A DNA stretch of 49,774 nucleotides from Proluteimonas flavola (lineage in GTDB: Bacteria > Pseudomonadota > Gammaproteobacteria > Xanthomonadales > Xanthomonadaceae), in assembly GCF_021191705.1 (NCBI RefSeq), contig NZ_JAIWPU010000051.1:1-49774 (forward strand), given 5' to 3'. Position numbers and translations under genes: made by a program. Each line of letters starts with the position of its first letter. The stretch's first letter is position 1. Below the pieces are notes generated by a model, which was given only the letters and a program-made list of their open reading frames with translations, was not told the DNA's origin and did no database searches. Shown one piece after another: positions 47,055 through 49,774 of the stretch.

Positions 47055-47250
47055 CTTCCTTCCCCGTGTACGGGGCATTGCGCCCTTTACGGGTGGAAGG
47101 GTGGGATGGGGGCGAGCGGTCCGACTGCAGGACCACTCGGCATCACGGATGACGCTGGCGCGCGGATCATTCTTTCCGCTGTCTGAGGGCTGCCCCCACC
47201 CAACCCTCCACCCGTAAAGGGCGCAATGCCCCGCATACGGGGGAGGGCTC
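47055..47250. repeat. Palindromic intergenic repeat, copy C (long arm / long arm)
   Basis: Both arms carry the GGCATTGCGCCCTTTACGGG block (left about 47083-47102, right as its reverse complement about 47213-47232), so the 40-base arms are near-perfect inverses. TTCCCCGTGTACGGGG and the matching CCCCGCATACGGGG edges are also hairpins. The middle (about 90 bases) is not shared with copies A or B. It fills the gap between convergent tyrS and the M28 peptidase gene. Confidence 0.88.
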
Positions 47251-47257
47251 AAGTTCT

Positions 47258-48973
47258 TCAACGCGCCGGCTCTGCCCGCGCCGCATCACTCGTCACCCGA
47301 CGTGCGCTGAACTCGCTGTCGGCGTCCCACGCCGGCCAGCTGTCGCCATTGGCCAGCGCTTCGGCGAGACGATAGACGGTGCGGGTGTCGGCGGTCGGGC
47401 CGGCCATGTCCCAGCTGTCGTCGAAGGCGTCGCCCGGCTGGTGGTAGCGGTGCGCGAAGTAATCCGCGCGCGCGGCCATGCCACCTTCGACGCCACCATC
47501 GAGCTGGTCCATGCCGGGGCCGATCGTGATCGCCGGCACGCCGGCCTGGGCGAATGCGAAATGGTCGGCGCGATAGAACAGGCCAGCCTCGAGGTTCGGA
47601 TCCGGCGACCAGCCACGGCCATCGACCGCGGCCGCCGTGGCGAGATCGCGCTCCAGCGACACGCGGCCCTTGCCCCAGGATGAGATGTCGCGGGTTTCGC
47701 CGTCCGGGCTCCACATTTCCATGTTGAGCACCGCGGCGGTCGTCTCCAGCGGGCGCAGCGGATTGGCCGCGTAGTAGGTCGCGCCGAGCAGGCCGTTCTC
47801 TTCCGCCGTCAGCGCGATGAACTGCAGCGTGCGCGCCGGGCGCGGGCCGGCGGCGAAGACACGGGCGAGTTCGATCATCGAGGCGATCGCGGTGGCGTTG
47901 TCGACCGCGCCGTTGATGATCGCGTCGCCGCTGTCGTCGGGTTCGCCGACGCCGAAGCTGTCCCAGTGGCCGGACAGGATCACGGTCTCGCCGGGCCGCG
48001 ACGCCCCCGGCAGCACGCCGACGACGTTGTGGCTGATCACGCGGTCGCGCGTCACCTTGAATGCGAGATCGAGCGTGGCATCGCCGAGCGCGCCGCCCTT
48101 GAAGCCGTGGGCTTGCGCGCGGCGTTTCTCGGCGTCGAAATCGAGTCCGGCATCCTTGAACAGCTGCTCGGCCACGCCGCGCTGCATCCAGCCGCGCATC
48201 GGCAGGTGATGGGATTGCGCGTCGGCGCGGACGATGTCGTACTGCGGTCCGGCGCGGCCGTTGCGCACCGTCGCCCACGGGTACGAGGCCGGCGCGGTCT
48301 CGTGCACGATCAGCACGCCGGCCGCGCCGCGCTTCGCGGCTTCCTCGTACTTGTAGGTCCAGCGGCCGTACCAGGTCAGCGCGCGTCCGCCGAAGCGGCC
48401 GGGCTCGGCGGCCTCGAAGTCCGGATCGTTGATCAGCACGACGACGACCTTGCCGGCGACATCGAGCCCGGCGTAATCGTCCCAGTCGAGTTCCGGCGCG
48501 GTGATGCCGTAGCCGGCGAACACCAGCGGCGCCGCTGATAGATCGACGCCCGTGCACGGGCGCAGGGTTTCCACCGCGATGTCGTCGCCATTGGCCAGCG
48601 CGCGCGTGGCGCCGCCGACGTGCAACTGCGCCGTCACCGGACCGTCGATGACGCTGCGTTCCAGCGTGACCGCCTGGGTCCAGCCGCCGTCGCCGCCGCC
48701 GGGCTCCAATCCGGCTTCGGCGAATTGCGCGCTGATGTAGTCGACTGTCAGGCGCTCGCCTTCGGTGGTCGGCGCGCGGCCTTCGAATTCGTCCGAGGTC
48801 AGCACCGACAGATGCCGGGCGAGGTTGTCGGACTGGATGCCGCCGCCGGGAAACCCGGCGTCCGCGGGCGCAGCGGCAGCCGCGGCGGCATCGGACGCGG
48901 CAGGCGTCGACGGTGTGCAGGCGGCGAGCAGCAGCGCGCAGGCGAGGGCGGTCAGGCAGTGCGGTCGGGGCAT
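47258..48973 (-). CDS. M28 family metallopeptidase, lipoprotein
   Basis: A 571-residue exported aminopeptidase-type enzyme. It has a lipoprotein signal (LAAC, Cys19), an Ala-rich linker, a protease-associated (PA) region at about 130-250, and the M28 zinc domain: SGHWDSFG (first His-Asp), GAVDNATAIASMIELAR (bridging Asp), TAEENGLLGATYY (catalytic Glu), and a later His in YFAHRYHQPGDAF. It should release amino acids or peptides in the envelope. The ATG at 48973 starts the signal. Divergent from the I78-like gene across 102 bases. Confidence 0.93.
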   Translation of the reverse strand: MPRPHCLTALACALLLAACTPSTPAASDAAAAAAAPADAGFPGGGIQSDNLARHLSVLTSDEFEGRAPTTEGERLTVDYISAQFAEAGLEPGGGDGGWTQAVTLERSVIDGPVTAQLHVGGATRALANGDDIAVETLRPCTGVDLSAAPLVFAGYGITAPELDWDDYAGLDVAGKVVVVLINDPDFEAAEPGRFGGRALTWYGRWTYKYEEAAKRGAAGVLIVHETAPASYPWATVRNGRAGPQYDIVRADAQSHHLPMRGWMQRGVAEQLFKDAGLDFDAEKRRAQAHGFKGGALGDATLDLAFKVTRDRVISHNVVGVLPGASRPGETVILSGHWDSFGVGEPDDSGDAIINGAVDNATAIASMIELARVFAAGPRPARTLQFIALTAEENGLLGATYYAANPLRPLETTAAVLNMEMWSPDGETRDISSWGKGRVSLERDLATAAAVDGRGWSPDPNLEAGLFYRADHFAFAQAGVPAITIGPGMDQLDGGVEGGMAARADYFAHRYHQPGDAFDDSWDMAGPTADTRTVYRLAEALANGDSWPAWDADSEFSARRVTSDAARAEPAR

Positions 48974-49075
48974 CGGCGAATCCGTGAACCAGGGTGCCGG
49001 CCATGATGCCGCAAGTGGCCGCGGGCGCCACCGATTGGCTACAGTGGCCGCGGTTCCCCCATCCAGGAGCACTCG

Positions 49076-49516
49076 ATGACCCGTCGCTTCCGCGTTGTGC
49101 CGGCCTGTCTACTGGCCGCCGCCCTCGTCCCGCTGCTGGCCCTGTCGGCCTGCACGCCCGCGTCTGAAGAAGGCTTCGAAGAAGAACAGCCCGCCGCCAC
49201 CGCGGCCGATGCCGACACCGGTGCCGGCAGCGCGATCGAAACCGAGACGGCGCAGGCCGAGATCGGCGATGCGCCCGAAGCCTCGGCGCCGCCCGTCGAC
49301 GCACCGGGCGAAACGCCCTGCGATACCGAAGCGGTGCAGAGCCTGATCGGCACCCAGGGCAGCGAGACGGTCTACGCCAAGGCCGTGCAGGACTCCGGCG
49401 CCAAGTCGCACCGCGCGCTGGGCCCGACCGACATGGCGACGATGGATTTCCGCCCCGACCGGCTGAACATCGATCTCGACGAAGCCGGCAGGATCACCGG
49501 CTTCCGCTGCGGCTGA
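49076..49516 (+). CDS. I78 family peptidase-inhibitor-like lipoprotein
   Basis: A 146-residue exported protein. It has a lipoprotein signal (LSAC, Cys26), an acidic Ala/Glu-rich linker (27-80) and a C-terminal domain of about 65 residues starting CDTEAVQSLIG and including TMDFRPDRLNIDLDEAGRI, the pattern of I78-family (potato inhibitor I-like) proteins, and ending FRCG. The two cysteines at 82 and 145 probably form a disulphide. Such proteins inhibit serine proteases. Its target here is unknown. The divergent neighbour is a zinc peptidase, so it is not obviously the target. CAGGAG lies just before the ATG. Confidence 0.85.
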   Translation: MTRRFRVVPACLLAAALVPLLALSACTPASEEGFEEEQPAATAADADTGAGSAIETETAQAEIGDAPEASAPPVDAPGETPCDTEAVQSLIGTQGSETVYAKAVQDSGAKSHRALGPTDMATMDFRPDRLNIDLDEAGRITGFRCG

Positions 49517-49541
49517 TCCGCGCACGCGCTTCGCACACCAG

Positions 49542-49566
49542 AACGCCCGGCCTCGTGCCGGGCGTT
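49542..49566 (+). terminator. Terminator after the I78-like gene
   Basis: AACGCCCGGC-CTCGT-GCCGGGCGTT is a 10-bp perfect stem 26 bases after the stop codon. No U-run, but nothing else in this short stretch competes for the role. Confidence 0.8.
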
Positions 49567-49591
49567 CGGTTTCGGAGACTCGAGAGGCCTC

Positions 49592-49655
49592 CTGTGGGAG
49601 CGCGCTTGCGCGCGATGAGCTTTGCCGGGAACGCCCCATCGCGCGCAAGCGCGCT
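49592..49655. repeat. TGTGGGAGCGCGC hairpin repeat, complete copy
   Basis: AGCGCGCTTGCGCGCGATG (49599-49617) is the perfect inverse of CATCGCGCGCAAGCGCGCT (49637-49655), 19-bp arms around a 19-base loop, preceded by CCTGTGGG. It shows what the damaged copies at 42781-42920 and near 23590 probably looked like. A partial copy (GTGTGGGAGCCGG) starts near 49730. I saw no gene from 49517 to the end. Confidence 0.85.
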
Positions 49656-49774
49656 TGTGTCTGCCTCGATAGGTAGTCTTAGGTGGAGAGCGATGTGCGG
49701 CACGCCGACGGCGCGCAGTGTCCGAGCACGTGTGGGAGCCGGGGCGGCCGCACATCGACCTCGTTCCCAAGCCC

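Noticed and set aside
47044..47257. Start of an rRNA operon after tyrS
   Set aside because: Only the palindromic repeat is present. No 16S-like sequence appears before the M28 gene.

Overview
The window reads as chromosomal DNA of a high-GC gammaproteobacterium, most likely a member of the Lysobacteraceae (Xanthomonadaceae), in the Lysobacter/Luteimonas range. The reasons are the strong G/C third-position bias, dense housekeeping content, many small lipoproteins and secreted peptidases, the anmK / M23 peptidase / tyrS order known from Pseudomonas and relatives, and families of palindromic intergenic repeats (GTCATTCC, TGTGGGAGCGCGC, CCCTCCCCCG and GGGATTGGGGATTC types) that I associate with this family. 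The assignment is inference, because no rRNA is present.

Layout. Bases 1-120 hold the end of a plus-strand gene. Bases 121 to about 3360 form a segment of clearly lower GC (42-55 % in the 60-base lines I counted, against 65 % and 77 % at its two edges). It carries an MBOAT sugar O-acyltransferase, a shortened membrane-anchored partner and an orphan secreted protein, and it probably marks the edge of a surface-polysaccharide locus. The right junction cuts into the 5' end of comF. The next block is ordinary: ubiA, tRNA-Arg(CCG), a fluoride channel, a carboxy-terminal processing protease, a run of plus-strand genes (small hypothetical, ICMT-like methyltransferase, YecA-like, YdfG-like), a metallo-beta-lactamase-fold lipoprotein and a tiny EF-hand protein.

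Bases 12.5-18 kb hold polyamine synthesis (speA, speE) around an M48 membrane protease, then PII (glnB), ubiK and comM. Bases 19.9-26.3 kb hold an S9 peptidase lipoprotein and the glyoxylate shunt: aceB-aceA on the minus strand with a divergent LysR regulator and a candidate operator between. aceB carries a one-base frameshift close to an implausible poly-G/poly-C tract, so this part of the assembly is suspect. Bases 26.4-36.5 kb hold two oxidoreductases, a lipoprotein with a methyltransferase fold, rluE, a receiver-kinase hybrid, hrpB and a large secreted endonuclease I.

Bases 36.7-42.8 kb hold tatD, uppP, a DUF4124-like protein, GNAT-pyrE and the overlapping run xthA-ampG-small ORF. Bases 43-49.5 kb hold anmK, an M23 endopeptidase, tyrS, an M28 peptidase lipoprotein and a divergent I78-type protease-inhibitor lipoprotein. 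Murein recycling (ampG, anmK), murein remodelling (M23) and undecaprenyl phosphate recycling (uppP) are therefore close together.

I found no CRISPR array, prophage, complete transposon or convincing new defence or biosynthetic system. The points worth following are the low-GC insert with damaged ends, the three-copy nested palindromic repeat family, the two poly-G tracts that sit in hairpin repeats together with the aceB frameshift, the aceB/lysR operator, and several small or oddly localised proteins.
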